DNA of 38,238 bases from Bacillota bacterium. GTDB taxonomy: Bacteria > Bacillota > Clostridia > Acetivibrionales > DUMC01. The translations under genes and the position numbers were made by a program. Below are positions 37,761-38,238 of the stretch, one piece after another. Positions within the stretch are counted from its first letter, which is position 1. Every line of letters starts with the position of its first letter. The DNA is taken from NCBI GenBank assembly GCA_013314855.1, contig JABUEW010000032.1:1-38238 (forward strand). The letters run 5' to 3'. The notes below the pieces were generated by a model that saw only the letters and a program-made list of their open reading frames with translations, ran no database searches and was not told the origin of the DNA.

Positions 37761-37967
37761 TTACTTTTGAACCTCTATTACACAGTCCGGACATATAGTT
37801 GCACAAAATGCACACCCTATACATTTCTCCATTTCAACTACTCCAGCAGGGTGAAACCCTTTTGAATTAAGTAGATCTTCTTTCATCACAACTATTTTTT
37901 TAGGGCATACCGTCGTACACAGCTTGCAGCCCTTACACCTTTCTTCATCAAAAATTACTCTAGCCAT
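37761..37967 (-). CDS. 2-oxoacid:ferredoxin oxidoreductase, delta subunit (2x 4Fe-4S ferredoxin-like)
   Basis: 68 aa, essentially two 4Fe-4S cluster motifs: C-x2-C-x2-C-x3-C-P at Cys11/14/17/21 and again at Cys49/52/55/59. It is the electron-transfer subunit that passes electrons from the beta-subunit cluster to soluble ferredoxin. GAGAGG precedes the ATG at 37967. First gene of the operon, about 85 nt downstream of a sigma-A-type promoter. Confidence 0.93.
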   Translation of the reverse strand: MARVIFDEERCKGCKLCTTVCPKKIVVMKEDLLNSKGFHPAGVVEMEKCIGCAFCATICPDCVIEVQK

Positions 37968-38052
37968 AACAACCTCTCTTTAAATCTTTAATATATTATT
38001 CATAAATATATTCATCCATTTACTACATTTTCTAATGCAGTTTACTTTTTCA

Positions 38053-38081
38053 ATTATAAAACTCTTTAAATATATTTTCAA
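38053..38081 (-). promoter_or_regulatory. Sigma-A-type promoter of the 2-oxoacid:ferredoxin oxidoreductase operon
   Basis: On the minus strand TTGAAA (38081-38076) and a perfect TATAAT (38058-38053) are separated by exactly 17 bp. The leader to the delta-subunit gene would be about 80 nt and holds no obvious riboswitch. Confidence 0.75.
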
Positions 38082-38089
38082 GTAATCAT

Positions 38090-38238
38090 TTCTCCCGGGC
38101 GCATTTTTTATATATGACCCATATAATGACAGAAACATTGCGGAAGGTCTCGTAGAGCCTGTTAATCCGACGAGGGATAAGCAAATCAACTGTATGAGCA
38201 AAATAATTACATTGATGTGCTATTAAATTTTATTCAAA
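38090..38238. other. Upstream region at the right edge, no gene assigned
   Basis: This 150-bp stretch contains a GC-richer block (about 38135-38180) with a small hairpin, CTCGT (38149-38153) with ACGAG (38170-38174), and a 6-bp inverted repeat TATATG/CATATA at 38111-38125. The plus-strand frame through it reads like a degraded protein end (NIAEGLVEPVNPTRDKQIN) without a start. It matches no riboswitch class or RNA I recognise. Confidence 0.3.

Noticed and set aside
38149-38174. CTCGT/ACGAG hairpin considered as part of a riboswitch for the oxidoreductase operon
   Set aside because: It lies upstream of the predicted transcription start, has only five pairs, and fits no known aptamer consensus I can recall.
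37980-38201. 73-codon minus-strand open frame upstream of the ferredoxin-like subunit
   Set aside because: It begins with a TTG lacking a ribosome binding site, resembles no family, and contains the well-formed TTGAAA-17-TATAAT promoter.

Overview
The window comes from a low-GC, endospore-forming Gram-positive bacterium of class Clostridia. The evidence is the sporulation genes spoIIGA-sigE-sigG directly downstream of ftsZ, a meso-diaminopimelate-type MurE, a SpoVD-type PBP with PASTA domains, a bacterial V-type ATPase and a four-subunit 2-oxoacid:ferredoxin oxidoreductase. An anaerobe related to Acetivibrio/Ruminiclostridium is my best guess; the genus is an inference.

Layout. Positions 1-17.7 kb (minus strand, read from high to low coordinates) hold a division/cell-wall (dcw) cluster: mraZ, rsmH, ftsL-like, spoVD, murE, murF, mraY, spoVE/ftsW, murA, ftsQ/divIB, sbp, ftsA, ftsZ. 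After a strong terminator come spoIIGA, sigE and sigG, and the start of one more gene at the window edge. murD and murG are absent from the cluster. A 10-bp-period repeat in front of mraZ looks like the MraZ operator. The region upstream of spoIIGA carries Spo0A-box-like repeats, and the region upstream of sigG a sigma-F-like promoter.

Positions 17.8-20.7 kb (minus) hold a CapA-type metallophosphatase, the RNA cyclic phosphodiesterase ThpR and a beta-repeat lipoprotein. Positions 20.9-22.9 kb (plus) hold an NfeD-flotillin (FloA) membrane pair and a small repeat-containing protein, ending at a terminator.

Positions 22.9-32.8 kb (minus) are a complete V-type ATPase operon, H-I-K-E-C-F-A-B-D, with the Na+-binding residues known from the Enterococcus hirae rotor ring. 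Its last gene is the oddest feature here: the central-stalk subunit D reads in frame, with no stop, into a lipoprotein membrane-fusion (HlyD/RND-type) protein. A near-perfect lipobox sits just past the junction, and a possible internal start lies at the end of the D part.

Positions 33.0-34.9 kb (plus) hold a sugar isomerase/epimerase-like TIM barrel and a Gfo/Idh/MocA dehydrogenase with a terminator, then a His-rich YmaF-family gene. Positions 35.4-38.0 kb (minus) hold a 2-oxoacid:ferredoxin oxidoreductase operon (delta-alpha-beta-gamma) with a clear sigma-A-type promoter. No tRNA, rRNA, CRISPR array, insertion sequence or prophage gene was recognised.
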